Source: Thermohalobaculum sp039033215
GTDB taxonomy: Bacteria; Pseudomonadota; Alphaproteobacteria; Rhodobacterales; Rhodobacteraceae
Assembly (NCBI GenBank): GCA_039033215.1
Contig: JBCCDA010000015.1
Location: forward strand, 1-62,754
Reading direction: 5' to 3'
DNA: 62,754 bases
Below, in pieces: positions 51,167 to 60,400 of the stretch (positions within the stretch are counted from its first letter, which is position 1; each line of letters opens with the position of its first letter). The translations under genes and the position numbers were made by a program. The notes beneath the pieces are model-generated. The model saw nothing but the letters and a program-made list of their open reading frames with translations. It was not told the origin of the DNA and made no database searches.

Positions 51167-51696
51167 GCGGCGGACTGCTCGGCCTCGACTGGGGCGCGAC
51201 GCCACAGGCTGCAACCGAGCGGCTCGGCCAGGCTGCGGTCAGCGGCGAGATCGTTCGATATCCACTGGACTATGTGACCGCTAAGCTAGCGGCGGAGGAC
51301 GCGTTCTTCCCGAGCGCCCTCGCGCCCGACCGGCTGCGTCCCGACGACGCGCTGGAGCTGTCCTTTGCCGAGGACGCCCTCGTCGGCGCCCGCGTCCGGT
51401 TCGGATACGCGTTTCGCCACCTCGGCCAGCGATCCGACTCGTTGAGCGAATCGGCCATGACCCTCCTGGCGAGAGGCGAGTTCCACGGTATGATCGGGGA
51501 GTTCACGGCGCGCTACGGCGCCCCTTCGTTCATCACGGAGGAGCATGTCCGGCTGGGCAACATGCACGTTGTCGGATCGGCGCTGTTCGTGGCGGGGGAT
51601 GGCGGACCCGTGCAGCTCTTCCTCGGTCATGAGGCTGCATCTTTGGCCGGCGAGATGCGCTGGCTTGCGCCAGTCGCCCGCGGCGGCGGGTTCTAG
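51157..51696 (+). CDS. Hypothetical protein (179 aa)
   Basis: Begins MLVSGGLLGLDWGATPQAATE (or the GTG six bases later), with DYVTAKLAAEDAFFPSALAP and LLARGEFHGMIGEFTARYGA. Predicted soluble, alpha/beta; no family recognised. Overlaps the lipoprotein gene by 10 bases, so probably its partner. Stops 17 bases before the convergent glycerate kinase gene. Confidence 0.7.
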   Translation: MLVSGGLLGLDWGATPQAATERLGQAAVSGEIVRYPLDYVTAKLAAEDAFFPSALAPDRLRPDDALELSFAEDALVGARVRFGYAFRHLGQRSDSLSESAMTLLARGEFHGMIGEFTARYGAPSFITEEHVRLGNMHVVGSALFVAGDGGPVQLFLGHEAASLAGEMRWLAPVARGGGF

Positions 51697-51712
51697 GACC
51701 CGTTGCGACCGG

Positions 51713-52984
51713 TCATCCGGTTACCAGAACAGCCCGGAAGTCATTCACGTTCGTGCCCGTCGGGCCGGTGACGAAGAGATCCCCAAGGGTATCGAACGCT
51801 CCCCAACTGTCGTTCTGGGCAAGGCGGGCGTGCGGATCTTGCCCTGCGTCCACGAGGCGCTGCCAAGTGGTGCCATCGACAAACGCGCCCGCGTTATCCT
51901 CGGTCCCGTCGATCCCGTCGGTGTCCGCCGCCAGCGCCGTGACACCCGACAAACCGGCAAGGTCCTGGCCCATGGCCAGCGCGAGTTCGCCGTTGCGCCC
52001 GCCACGTCCAGACGTTCGCACCTTTACGGTTGTCTCACCCCCCGACAACAGGACGACCGGCGCCGCGAAAGGGCTCCCTTGCGTCGCGATCTCACGCGCG
52101 ATGGCACCATGCATGCGGCCGATATCACGAGCCTCGCCCTCAATCGCGTCCGAGAGGATGACCGCTTGGACACCCGCCTCGCGCGCCTGCGCGGCCGCTG
52201 CTTCGAGTGACAGCCGCGCGGAGGCGACGACCTTGACCTGATGTCCGGCGAAGACTGCATCGCCCGGCAAGGGTGCCGCGGCGGCCGGAGAGTGCAGATG
52301 CGCCATCACGGCGGACGGCAGGGCCATTGCATAGCGCTCGACGATGGCCAGCGCCGCGTGACGATCTGCCGGATCCGGGACCGTCGGGCCGGAGGCGACC
52401 AGCGCCGGGTCGTCACCGGGAATGTCCGAGACAACCAAGGAGACCACCTTCGCGGGATGTGCCGCCGCCGCGAGGCGTCCACCCTTGATCCTGCTGAGAT
52501 GCTTGCGCACCGCGTTCATCTGCCCGATCGGCGCGCCCGAGGCCAGCAGCGCCTCGTTCACCGCGATCTCGTCGGCCAGCGTCAGCCCCAGGGGTGGCGC
52601 CGGCAGGAGGGCAGATCCACCGCCGCACACCAAGGCAACGACCAGATCCTCGGACGTGAGCCCGGCGACGGTCGACAGCAGTCGTTCAGATGCCGCCAAT
52701 CCGTTCGCATCGGGCACGGGGTGGTTGGCTTCCAGCACCTCGACGTGGCGGGTCGGGCAAGCGTATCCGTAGCGCGTCACCACAACGCCCCCGACGGGCC
52801 CATCCCAAAGCGACTCGAACGCGGCAGCGAGCTGTGCCGCGCCCTTGCCGGCTCCGACAACTATCGTCTTGCCCTTTGGGCGTTCTGGCAGATGCGCGGC
52901 GAGCGCCTTCATCGGGTCCGCAGCCGCAACAGCGGTATGAAACAGATTCGTCAGGAAGGCGCGCGGATCATTCAACAGGCTCAT
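51713..52984 (-). CDS. gckA: Glycerate 2-kinase (MOFRL family; TtuD/GckA type)
   Basis: 423 aa. N-terminal domain with TIVVGAGKGAAQLAAAFE and CGGGSALLPAPPLGLTL; C-terminal MOFRL domain with VVLLSGGETTVKVRTSGRGGRNGELALAMG and DTDGIDGTEDNAGAF. Phosphorylates glycerate to 2-phosphoglycerate, linking sugar-acid breakdown to glycolysis; relevant to the otn operon 8 kb away. Formerly annotated as hydroxypyruvate reductase. Confidence 0.93.
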   Translation of the reverse strand: MSLLNDPRAFLTNLFHTAVAAADPMKALAAHLPERPKGKTIVVGAGKGAAQLAAAFESLWDGPVGGVVVTRYGYACPTRHVEVLEANHPVPDANGLAASERLLSTVAGLTSEDLVVALVCGGGSALLPAPPLGLTLADEIAVNEALLASGAPIGQMNAVRKHLSRIKGGRLAAAAHPAKVVSLVVSDIPGDDPALVASGPTVPDPADRHAALAIVERYAMALPSAVMAHLHSPAAAAPLPGDAVFAGHQVKVVASARLSLEAAAAQAREAGVQAVILSDAIEGEARDIGRMHGAIAREIATQGSPFAAPVVLLSGGETTVKVRTSGRGGRNGELALAMGQDLAGLSGVTALAADTDGIDGTEDNAGAFVDGTTWQRLVDAGQDPHARLAQNDSWGAFDTLGDLFVTGPTGTNVNDFRAVLVTG

Positions 52985-52993
52985 CCCGGCGCC

Positions 52994-53473
52994 TCAATCA
53001 GGATCGTGGGACGGGGCGCCCTGCGCCACCCACGGCCGTGTCAGGTCTATCAGACGCGCATCAAGCGCCTCGACCTCGAGCGCCAGTTCGCCGTCACCTG
53101 CCAACGTCATCACAACTCGCCCTGTGCCGTCTTCACCCGGCTCGAAAGTCAGTGACAGAAGCGCGTAGACGGTGTCCTTGTCGGCCGGATCGAGACCGAG
53201 CGAGCGCATCGCGAGCACGTCATCGAAGACCAGCGCGGTGCGTACGCGCTCGAATGCGCGTCCCTGGCGGGCGGCGACCTCATGGTCCTCCCAGCGGAAG
53301 CGGTTGACCAGAAGAACGACCCGGCGGCGACGGCGCAGCCAGGCAACCTCGCCGGCCAGACCCACCGCGTCCTGGATCAGCGCTGAGATCACCGAGATGT
53401 CGTCGGGATCCGTGGCCGCAATCCGCAGCGGGCGGTCCGAAAAGACCGCGTCCTCGTATCTGGCGTCGTTCAC
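52994..53473 (-). CDS. DUF2948 family protein
   Basis: 159 aa. VNDARYEDAVFSDRPLRIAA, DDISVISALIQDAVGLAGEV and RVVLLVNRFRWEDH match this alphaproteobacterial family, conserved next to murA. GTG start at 53473; frame continues upstream but overlaps murA. Function unknown. Confidence 0.87.
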   Translation of the reverse strand: MNDARYEDAVFSDRPLRIAATDPDDISVISALIQDAVGLAGEVAWLRRRRRVVLLVNRFRWEDHEVAARQGRAFERVRTALVFDDVLAMRSLGLDPADKDTVYALLSLTFEPGEDGTGRVVMTLAGDGELALEVEALDARLIDLTRPWVAQGAPSHDPD

Positions 53474-53480
53474 CGGTCCG

Positions 53481-54752
53481 TCAGTCCTTGTCCCCGATCC
53501 GCTCGATCCCGGCACCGCAGCCGCCAAGCTTCTGCTCGACCCTCTCATAGCCGCGGTCGAGATGGTAGACCCGGCTGACCACGGTTTCCCCCTCGGCCGC
53601 GAGGCCCGCGAGGATCAGGCTGACCGAGGCGCGCAGGTCCGTTGCCATCACGGGGGCGCCGCGCAGTTGCTGCACGCCCGAGACGGTGGCGATTCCGCCA
53701 TGGATGTCGATATGGGCCCCCATACGCAGCATTTCCGGCACGTGCATGAAGCGGTTCTCGAAGATCTTCTCCGAGATGTGCGAGGTGCCCTCCGCCACGG
53801 TCATCAGCGCCATCATCTGCGCCTGAAGGTCGGTGGGAAAGCCGGGGAAGGGCTCGGTCTCGATATCGACGGCACGCACGATCCCGTTGGCGCGGCGCAC
53901 GCGCAGCCCGCCGGCGACGTCTTCGACGTGGATATCGGCGGCCTCCAACCGGTCGATCAGAGCACCGACGAGGCGGCGGTCGCCCCCTTTGACGGTCACG
54001 TCGCCGCCGGCAATCGCGGGGGCGATCATGTAGGTCCCCATCTCAACGCGGTCGGCGAGCACGCGGTGGGTGGCACCGTGCAGCCGGTCAACGCCTTCGA
54101 TCTCGATCGTGCCGGTGCCCGCGCCCTCGATCCGCGCGCCCATAGCGGTGAGGCAGGCGGCGAGGTCAGGGATCTCGGGCTCGCGCGCGGCATTCTTGAG
54201 GATCGTCGTCCCCTTCGCCAGCGTCGCCGCCATCATCAGGTTCTCGGTCGCACCGACCGAGACGAATGGGAACTCGATCTCAGCGCCCTTCAGCCCGCCT
54301 GGGGCCGCAGCGTTCACATAGCCGTCCGAAAGCTCAAGCTCCGCACCCAGCTGCTCGAGCCCCGAGAGATGCAGATCAACAGGCCGCGCCCCGATCGCGC
54401 AGCCGCCGGGCAGCGAGACCCGGGCATGACCGTCGCGCGCCAGCATCGGCCCCAGCACCAGGATCGACGCGCGCATCTTTCGCACGATGTCGTAATGCGC
54501 GGTGTGGCTGGTCAGCGCGTGGGCCGAAATCGCGAGCACGTTGCCGTCCTGCAGCGCCGACACCTCGCAGCCGAGCGAGCTCAGCAGATCGCTCATTGTT
54601 CGGATGTCGGCGAGACGCGGCGCGTTCGTCAGAGTCAGCGGCTCGTCCGTCAGCAACGCCGCCGGCATGAGCGTGAGGCAGGCGTTCTTGGCGCCCGAAA
54701 TCTCGATCTCGCCGTGAAGCGGCCGGCCACCTGTGATCCTGATCCGATCCAT
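53481..54752 (-). CDS. murA: UDP-N-acetylglucosamine 1-carboxyvinyltransferase
   Basis: 423 aa, first committed step of peptidoglycan synthesis. Inside-out alpha/beta barrel signatures: GEIEISGAKNACLTLMPAAL, SLPGGCAIGARPVDLHLSGL (with the fosfomycin-target Cys), and PFPGFPTDLQAQMMAL. Full length. Downstream: DUF2948. Upstream: a 51-aa basic protein 15 bases before the start. Confidence 0.97.
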   Translation of the reverse strand: MDRIRITGGRPLHGEIEISGAKNACLTLMPAALLTDEPLTLTNAPRLADIRTMSDLLSSLGCEVSALQDGNVLAISAHALTSHTAHYDIVRKMRASILVLGPMLARDGHARVSLPGGCAIGARPVDLHLSGLEQLGAELELSDGYVNAAAPGGLKGAEIEFPFVSVGATENLMMAATLAKGTTILKNAAREPEIPDLAACLTAMGARIEGAGTGTIEIEGVDRLHGATHRVLADRVEMGTYMIAPAIAGGDVTVKGGDRRLVGALIDRLEAADIHVEDVAGGLRVRRANGIVRAVDIETEPFPGFPTDLQAQMMALMTVAEGTSHISEKIFENRFMHVPEMLRMGAHIDIHGGIATVSGVQQLRGAPVMATDLRASVSLILAGLAAEGETVVSRVYHLDRGYERVEQKLGGCGAGIERIGDKD

Positions 54753-54767
54753 ACTGCTCTGCCCTTT

Positions 54768-54923
54768 TCAGGTCTTCTGCTTCGCCGGAGGTGGCGTCTT
54801 GGCCGTGTCCGATCCGCCGCGCCGCTTGGCCTGAGCCTTGCGACGCCGCAGATTCGCCCGCAGTGCCTCGGCCAGGCGTTCGGCCCGCGCATCAGCCGGC
54901 TTCTTCTTGTCGCCCTCAGCCAT
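54768..54923 (-). CDS. Small basic protein (51 aa) upstream of murA
   Basis: MAEGDKKKPADARAERLAEA then ANLRRRKAQAKRRGGSDTAK: strongly basic and disordered. Lies 15 bases before murA on the same strand, an arrangement seen in related genomes. The frame could be extended by 24 residues, but this start avoids an odd aromatic lead. Function unknown. Confidence 0.65.
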   Translation of the reverse strand: MAEGDKKKPADARAERLAEALRANLRRRKAQAKRRGGSDTAKTPPPAKQKT

Positions 54924-54995
54924 GGCAGGGCACATACCCAAGCCGCCCCGCGCCGTCCAGTGCGCGGGGGCAGTAAAAATCGTGCAGGATCGCAC

Positions 54996-56078
54996 TCAGT
55001 CCAGCTGGTAGCCCGGCGTGGATTTGGACAGCGCCCTCTCCGCGTCGGTCATGCCCTCGGGGATCCCTTCGAAGAGCGGCGTGGTCAGGTAGCGCTCCCC
55101 CGTGTCTGGCAGCATGCAGAGGATCACGGAACCTGGTTCCGCCGTCGCCGCAATGTCGAGCGAGACCTTGAAGGTCGAGCCCCCGGAGACGCCGGTGAAG
55201 ATCCCCTCCTTGCTCGCGAGGTCGCGGGCGCAGGTGATCCCGTCGGCTCCGGCGACGGGCACGAGATCGTCGTAGAGGCCGCCGTCGATGGATTCCTGCA
55301 GCACGTTCGGAATGAAGTCGGGCGTCCAGCCCTGGATCGGGTGGGGGTTGAAGGCCGGGTGGCTTTCGGCAGGCTGGTGCTCGGCATTGCGGGCCTGCAC
55401 GTGCCCACTGGCGATCAGCTGCGCATTGTCGGGCTCGGACAGGATGATCTTGGTATCTGGCCGGGCTTCGCGCATCACGCGCCCGATCCCCGTCACCGTA
55501 CCGCCCGTGCCGTAACCCGTGACGATGTAGTCGAGCCGTTTGCCCTCGAAATCGGCCAGGATCTCGCGCGCGGTTGTCGCCTCGTGGATATCGGCGTTCG
55601 CCTTCGTCTCGAACTGGCTGGCCAGGAACCAGCCGTTCGCCTCGGCCAGCTCGACTGCCTTGCGGTACATCCCGAAGCCCTTCTCGGCCTTGGGCGTCAG
55701 CACCACCTTCGCCCCCAGCATCCGCATCAGGCGGCGCCGCTCGATCGAGAACGTCTCGACCATCGTGATGACCAGCGGGTAGCCTTTTTGCGCGCACACC
55801 ATCGCCAGGCCGATCCCGGTGTTGCCGCTGGTCGCCTCGACCACCGTCTGGCCAGGCTTCAGCGCGCCGGAGCGCTCCGCCGCCTCGATGATGTTCACGG
55901 CGAGGCGGTCCTTGACCGAGGCCGCGGGATTGAAGGCCTCGGCCTTCACATAGATCGTGACGCCGTCTGGGCCGAGGTTGTTGACCCGGATGCAGGGCGT
56001 ATCGCCAATGGTGTCGAGCACGCTGTCGTACAGCTTGCCGCGGCCGTGGGTGGTGCGGATTCCGGATTCGAGTGCCAT
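54996..56078 (-). CDS. cysK: Cysteine synthase A
   Basis: 360 aa PLP enzyme forming cysteine from O-acetylserine and sulfide. PLP lysine in NPAASVKDRLA, the substrate loop EATSGNTGIGLAMV, and the phosphate-binding GYGTGGTVTGIGR are present. The C-terminus is extended to GYQLD relative to E. coli CysK. ATG 56078 follows AGGAAG. Confidence 0.94.
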   Translation of the reverse strand: MALESGIRTTHGRGKLYDSVLDTIGDTPCIRVNNLGPDGVTIYVKAEAFNPAASVKDRLAVNIIEAAERSGALKPGQTVVEATSGNTGIGLAMVCAQKGYPLVITMVETFSIERRRLMRMLGAKVVLTPKAEKGFGMYRKAVELAEANGWFLASQFETKANADIHEATTAREILADFEGKRLDYIVTGYGTGGTVTGIGRVMREARPDTKIILSEPDNAQLIASGHVQARNAEHQPAESHPAFNPHPIQGWTPDFIPNVLQESIDGGLYDDLVPVAGADGITCARDLASKEGIFTGVSGGSTFKVSLDIAATAEPGSVILCMLPDTGERYLTTPLFEGIPEGMTDAERALSKSTPGYQLD

Positions 56079-56249
56079 CTTCCTGTCCAATCTTCTGGTG
56101 GCGGGGTGTGGCGAAGCTAACACCCGGGCGCGCCATGGCAACCGCCCTCACGGTGCGGTGTGCACAAGGTGCTTGCCCTTTCCACGATTTTGAGGGCGAT
56201 ACTATCCCACTCGGACCAGGGAAACACCTGGCCGCAAGGGAGGCCCGCG

Positions 56250-57782
56250 ATGACCGTGGCAACAAAGACGCGGCGCAGCGGACGCCGACGGGGCACAGGT
56301 CCCGCGATTGCGCAACGTCCCTGGGGCCAGCCCCGTAACGCCCGCCCCCCGGTCGAGATCCTCAGCCGCGACGCCGTCGAGATGATCCACCGCGAGACCC
56401 TGCGCGTGCTGAAAGAGGTCGGGCTCAAGGTCACGTCGGACCGGGCGATGGACGTGTTCGAGGCCGCGGGCGCCAGGGTCGATCGCGACAACCAGCGTGT
56501 CCAGATGGACGAGGATCTGGTCGAGGCGCAGATCGCGCTCGCCCCGAGCCGCTTCATGGCGATGCCGCGCAACCCCGAACGCTCGGTGATCATCGGGGAC
56601 GGCTACCTGGCGTTCACGCCCTGCGGGACACCCGCCTATTGCTCGGACCTCCAGCGCGGTCGTCGCGAAGGCACGTTGGCCGATTCCCAGGACCTCATCC
56701 GGCTGGGTCACATGCTGAACACCGTTCATCTCTTCGGCAGCCTGCAGGTCGAGCCGAACGATGTGCCGCCAGACCTCCGCCCGCTCGAGGCATATGCGTC
56801 CTTTGCCACACTCACCGACAAGTCGTGGCGCATGTTCGCGGCAACGCCCAGGGGGGTCGAGGACGCCGTGGCGATCCACGCCCTGGCCGCGGGCACGACG
56901 CCAGAGGCGCTGAAGGGGCAGACCGCGCTCTTCAACCATGCCATGGTGAACTCACCCCTGATCCTCGACGGCATGCAGGCCGACGGCGTGATCGAGACCG
57001 CGCGGGCGGGCCAAGCCAGCATCATCACGGCCTTTGCGATGGCAGGTGCCATGGCGCCCATCACCATGGCGGGCACGCTGGTGCAGCAGAATGCCGAGAT
57101 CCTGGCGACCGTGGTGCTGGCTCAGCTCGCCAGACCCGGCGCGCCTGTTGTCTACGGCGCGGTCGCGACCAACGTCGACATGAAGTCAGGCTCTCCGATG
57201 TTTGGCACGCCCGAGCATGCACAGGGGCTGATCGCGAGCGGTCAGTTGGCGGCGCGCTATCGGCTGCCCTACCGGCCGGGCGGCTACACGGCCTCGAACT
57301 CGGTCGATGCGCAGGCGATTTACGAGACCCAGATGTCGCTCTGGGCATCGATGCTGGGCCAGGGGCACCTGTTCTTCCACGCGCTCGGCTGGCTCGAGGG
57401 CGGGCTGACGTGTTCGTTCGAGAAGATGATCGTGGATGCCGAAATGCTGCAGGGCTTCAGCGCGTTCCTGGAGCCCATGGAGATCACGTCCGACAGCCTG
57501 GCGTTTGACGCAATCGCCGAGGTCGGGCCCGGCGGCCACTACTTCGGCACGGCCCATACTCTGGCGCGCTACGAGGATGCGTTCTACGCGCCGATGCTCT
57601 CGCAATCCGCCACCTATCAGGCGTGGGAGGAACAGGGGAGCCGGACCGCCACCGAGCGTGCAGGCGACATCTGGCGGCAGCTTCTGGCCGACTATCACCC
57701 CCCTGCGATGGATCCGGCAATCGTCGAGGAAATCCACGCCTACAAGGCCCGGCGCAGCGCGGAGATCCTGGCGGGCGAGTAG
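56250..57782 (+). CDS. Trimethylamine methyltransferase (MttB) family protein, non-pyrrolysine
   Basis: 510 aa MttB-superfamily TIM-barrel methyltransferase. EILSRDAVEMIHRETLRVLK at the start, PCGTPAYCSDLQRG, then ALGWLEGGLTCSFEKMIVD. There is no in-frame amber codon, so it belongs to the non-pyrrolysine group that demethylates glycine betaine or other quaternary amines. GGGAGG precedes ATG 56250. No corrinoid protein or other methylamine gene is nearby. Confidence 0.88.
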   Translation: MTVATKTRRSGRRRGTGPAIAQRPWGQPRNARPPVEILSRDAVEMIHRETLRVLKEVGLKVTSDRAMDVFEAAGARVDRDNQRVQMDEDLVEAQIALAPSRFMAMPRNPERSVIIGDGYLAFTPCGTPAYCSDLQRGRREGTLADSQDLIRLGHMLNTVHLFGSLQVEPNDVPPDLRPLEAYASFATLTDKSWRMFAATPRGVEDAVAIHALAAGTTPEALKGQTALFNHAMVNSPLILDGMQADGVIETARAGQASIITAFAMAGAMAPITMAGTLVQQNAEILATVVLAQLARPGAPVVYGAVATNVDMKSGSPMFGTPEHAQGLIASGQLAARYRLPYRPGGYTASNSVDAQAIYETQMSLWASMLGQGHLFFHALGWLEGGLTCSFEKMIVDAEMLQGFSAFLEPMEITSDSLAFDAIAEVGPGGHYFGTAHTLARYEDAFYAPMLSQSATYQAWEEQGSRTATERAGDIWRQLLADYHPPAMDPAIVEEIHAYKARRSAEILAGE

Positions 57783-57810
57783 CCGGCTTGGTCCTGTCGC
57801 TGGCCGGTTG

Positions 57811-57846
57811 TCGGCTCTGTGAGCCGAGACGAGAGCGCTGCTCTCG
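57811..57846. terminator. Two tandem hairpins between mttB-like and ureG genes
   Basis: TCGGCTC-TGT-GAGCCGA (57811-57827) and CGAGAGC-GCT-GCTCTCG (57830-57846), each a perfect 7-bp stem with a 3-nt loop. Convergent gene ends make a bidirectional terminator likely, though neither has a T-run. Confidence 0.5.
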
Positions 57847-57928
57847 TGCTCTCGAGGTACTTTCGGCCAGATGAAGAGGCCAAGTCGGTGCACGGGGCCG
57901 GACGGTGTGGCAAGCTGAGCTCGGGCCC

Positions 57929-58552
57929 TCAGGCCGCGACCGTCAGCCCACCCTGGCGCACGATGAACGCGGCAATCTCGTCGACCCCGCGGCCCTTTCG
58001 AAGCTCGGTGAACACGAAGGCGCGCTCGCCCCGCATGCGCTTGGCGTCGCGGTCCATCACGTCGAGCGAAGCTCCCACGTGCGGCGCCAGATCAGTCTTG
58101 TTGATGACCAGGAGATCCGAGCGCGTGATGGCGGGGCCGCCCTTGCGCGGAATCTCCTCGCCCGCCGCCACGTCGATCACATAGATCGTCAGGTCCGCAA
58201 GCTCCGGCGAGAACGTGGCCGAGAGGTTGTCGCCCCCGCTCTCGATCAGCACGAGGTCGAGATCAGGGTGCAGGCCCGTCAGCTCCGCCACCGCCGCGAG
58301 GTTGATCGAGGCATCCTCCCGGATCGCCGTGTGCGGGCAGCCCCCGGTCTCGACGCCCCTGATCCTGTTGAGAGGCAGCGCCTGCATGCGCATCAGGGCC
58401 TCGGCGTCCTCCTGCGTGTAGATATCGTTCGTGATCGCGGCGATCGAGAACCGCTCGCGCAGCGCCTTGCAGAGCGCCGCCGTCAGCGTCGTCTTGCCGG
58501 CGCCGACCGGGCCGCCGATCCCGACGCGCAGGGGGCCATGGGGGCTACTCAT
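57929..58552 (-). CDS. ureG: Urease accessory GTPase UreG
   Basis: 207 aa. P-loop VGIGGPVGAGKTTLTAAL, TNDIYTQEDAEALMR, VETGGCPHTAIREDASIN and the DVAAGEEIPRKGGPAITRSD segment. Delivers nickel to urease with UreE and UreF. ATG 58552 lies 8 bases inside the upstream CMD gene; a longer in-frame start is possible. Confidence 0.96.
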   Translation of the reverse strand: MSSPHGPLRVGIGGPVGAGKTTLTAALCKALRERFSIAAITNDIYTQEDAEALMRMQALPLNRIRGVETGGCPHTAIREDASINLAAVAELTGLHPDLDLVLIESGGDNLSATFSPELADLTIYVIDVAAGEEIPRKGGPAITRSDLLVINKTDLAPHVGASLDVMDRDAKRMRGERAFVFTELRKGRGVDEIAAFIVRQGGLTVAA

Positions 58553-58934
58553 CACGCGCTTTCTCCTCCGCAAAGACCTCCAGGGCCGCGTTCAGACCGT
58601 TGATCGCCGCCGGAAACCCACCATAGAGCGCCATCTGCCATATGACCTCGCCGATCTCCCGCTCGGTTGCGCCCGCCCGCAGGGCCGCCGCGATGTTCAC
58701 CTTGAGTTGCGGGCGCGTTTGCCCGCCCAACGCCGTCAGCGCCGCGACCGTCGCCAGCCAGCGGGTCTTCGTGTCCAGCCCGTCACGCGCGTACTGCTGG
58801 CCCCAGGCAAAATCGACCACCGAGCGCGACAGCCCCGGCACCAGCGTATCATAGCGCCCCTGAAGGGCCGCCTCCATCCCTGGATTGAACTCCTCGGCCA
58901 GGGCCTTGCCCGCCTGATAGGTCTCGTCCGTCAT
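58545..58934 (-). CDS. Carboxymuconolactone decarboxylase-like protein in urease operon
   Basis: 129 aa: MTDETYQAGKALAEEFNPGM, VVDFAWGQQYARDGLDTKTR, VNIAAALRAGATEREIGEVI and GFPAAINGLNAALEVFAEEK. It is PcaC/CMD-type; no Cys-x2-Cys. Its start overlaps the ureF stop and its end overlaps ureG, so it is translated within the urease unit. Role in urease unknown. Confidence 0.85.
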   Translation of the reverse strand: MTDETYQAGKALAEEFNPGMEAALQGRYDTLVPGLSRSVVDFAWGQQYARDGLDTKTRWLATVAALTALGGQTRPQLKVNIAAALRAGATEREIGEVIWQMALYGGFPAAINGLNAALEVFAEEKARDE

Positions 58935-59578
58935 GTCCGAAACAACCTCACGTCCTGCGTCTCGTGGCGCATCGAGGCGATGTCCGCACCGAAGCCAAAC
59001 CCGCCGATGTCATCCAACGTGGCGCGTTCAGCCTCCCGCGCCACCGCCAGGACCTCGTCCATCAGGGCCGCCACGATCGCCTGCCCGTCGCTCTGACCCA
59101 ACGGCACCAGCCTCACGCAGGCCGACACCAGGTTGGCGACATAGGCCTGCAGGAACACGGCCAACGTCTCTGCCAGCGCGATCCCATGCTGCGCCGCCGC
59201 GCGGCCAACTGCAACCGGATAGGGCGCGGGTCCGGTCCCGCCCCAGGCGCTGGCAGTCACCTGCGCGAAGGCCGCGCCCTGCGCTTCGGTCTCAACCAGC
59301 CGCTCGGCCGACGGGGCGAGGGCCGCAGCCAGCTCGGCCAGATCAGCCAGAGCCGTCATGTCGCCATCGACCTCCGCCCGCCAGGCATGGGCGAGCAGGA
59401 TCGCATCCGTCCGCCCCGCCCCGTGCACCAGGCAATCGCCGATCCACGCCCGGGCGGTCGGCCCGTCAGACACCAGCCCCTCACCCACTGCCCACTCAAG
59501 CCCCTGCGAATAGGTGTAGGCCCCGACCGGATAGCCGGGCGAGAGCCAGGCGTGCAGCTTGTAGAGCGCCTTGGTCAT
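58931..59578 (-). CDS. ureF: Urease accessory protein UreF
   Basis: 215 aa helical GTPase-activating partner of UreG. AWLSPGYPVGAYTYSQGLEW near the start, HGAGRTDAILLAHAW, and C-terminal GADIASMRHETQDVRLFRT are characteristic. ATG 59578 overlaps the YrhK-like gene stop. Coupled to CMD downstream. Confidence 0.95.
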   Translation of the reverse strand: MTKALYKLHAWLSPGYPVGAYTYSQGLEWAVGEGLVSDGPTARAWIGDCLVHGAGRTDAILLAHAWRAEVDGDMTALADLAELAAALAPSAERLVETEAQGAAFAQVTASAWGGTGPAPYPVAVGRAAAQHGIALAETLAVFLQAYVANLVSACVRLVPLGQSDGQAIVAALMDEVLAVAREAERATLDDIGGFGFGADIASMRHETQDVRLFRT

Positions 59579-59862
59579 TCCGACGGGGTGTAACCCGCCG
59601 CCAGGCGCTCGGTCTTGCCCGCGCGGCGAAAGGCCAGTTCGCGCAACAGCCTGATGGTCGGCTTCGCCGAGAAACACAGGCTGCCGATCAGGAACATCCA
59701 CGTCGCCATGTATGTCGTCTCCTCCCAGAAAAAGAAGATCGAGCCGACGACGAACAGCAGGGCCGCAGAGAAGTCCACGATCGTGAAGGCGAACTCATAC
59801 GCAATATGGATCTGCGTGTGTTCGGGGCTGAGGCGGCTGGCCCCGGGATGAAAGAATGACAT
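59575..59862 (-). CDS. YrhK-domain membrane protein in urease operon
   Basis: 95 aa: MSFFHPGASRLSPEHTQIHI, then two transmembrane helices (FTIVDFSAALLFVVGSIFFF and TTYMATWMFLIGSLCFSAKP), and a basic tail. Matches the YrhK-like family. ATG chosen because upstream sequence belongs to the ureE region. Possibly a transport helper; function unknown. Confidence 0.8.
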   Translation of the reverse strand: MSFFHPGASRLSPEHTQIHIAYEFAFTIVDFSAALLFVVGSIFFFWEETTYMATWMFLIGSLCFSAKPTIRLLRELAFRRAGKTERLAAGYTPSE

Positions 59863-59875
59863 GGCGGCCTCGGTG

Positions 59876-60328
59876 TTAGGGGTGATGGTGGCGGTGCGGG
59901 ATATGTGCATTGGGGTCTGCCTGGGGGTCGTGAGAATGCGCGTGCCCATGCGTCCGCCCGTGCCCGTATGCCCCACCCTCGGGTTGGAACGGTCCTTCTG
60001 CGTGGCGTACGTCCGCGCCGAGACCACGCAACATGTCCTCCAGCACGTGGTCGCGCCGGATCAGCAGGCAATCGGCGCGCACCTCACAGGGGGTATGGCG
60101 GTTACCGATGTGCCAGGCTAGCCGGGCGAGGTCGCCACGCACTTCGGCCACGGGTTCTGCAGCCGCGTGAATCACAATATCGGTGCCATCCGCAGCAACG
60201 ACGTGGGCACCATCCGCATAGGAGCGCGCCTCGGCCGCATCGATGAGAACCTCCCGGCCCGTGTCCGTGATAACCAGGCGGCGGCGAAAGTAGCGCGCCT
60301 CGTAGTCCAGCGTGACGGTCTCGGTCAT
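59876..60328 (-). CDS. ureE: Urease accessory nickel chaperone UreE
   Basis: 150 aa. VTLDYEARYFRRRLVITDTG, AWHIGNRHTPCEVRAD and the C-terminal His-rich tail HGRTHGHAHSHDPQ...IPHRHHHP that binds nickel. Start MTETVTL (60328). An 11-bp repeat array lies between this gene and ureC, in the 86-bp gap. Confidence 0.94.
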   Translation of the reverse strand: MTETVTLDYEARYFRRRLVITDTGREVLIDAAEARSYADGAHVVAADGTDIVIHAAAEPVAEVRGDLARLAWHIGNRHTPCEVRADCLLIRRDHVLEDMLRGLGADVRHAEGPFQPEGGAYGHGRTHGHAHSHDPQADPNAHIPHRHHHP

Positions 60329-60345
60329 GGGTGTGGGTCGACTCT

Positions 60346-60400
60346 CTGCAGATGCATTTGGCATACGTTTGTCATACGCAAATCATACGCGAGTCATACA
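60346..60400 (-). repeat. 11-bp tandem repeat array, copy 3 (five units)
   Basis: On the minus strand the units are TGTATGACTCG, CGTATGATTTG, CGTATGACAAA, CGTATGCCAAA and TGCATCTGCAG, followed by AGAGTCGACC. It begins 14 bases after the ureC stop and reads in its sense. The last unit is a dyad TGCA-TC-TGCA, with changes on both arms compared with TGTA-TG-TACA of copies 1 and 2. Confidence 0.9.

Noticed and set aside
53172..56120. 982-codon open frame opposite murA and cysK
   Set aside because: Antisense shadow spanning two clear genes, a small gene and their gaps; no domain, and GC-rich third-position pattern belongs to the minus strand.
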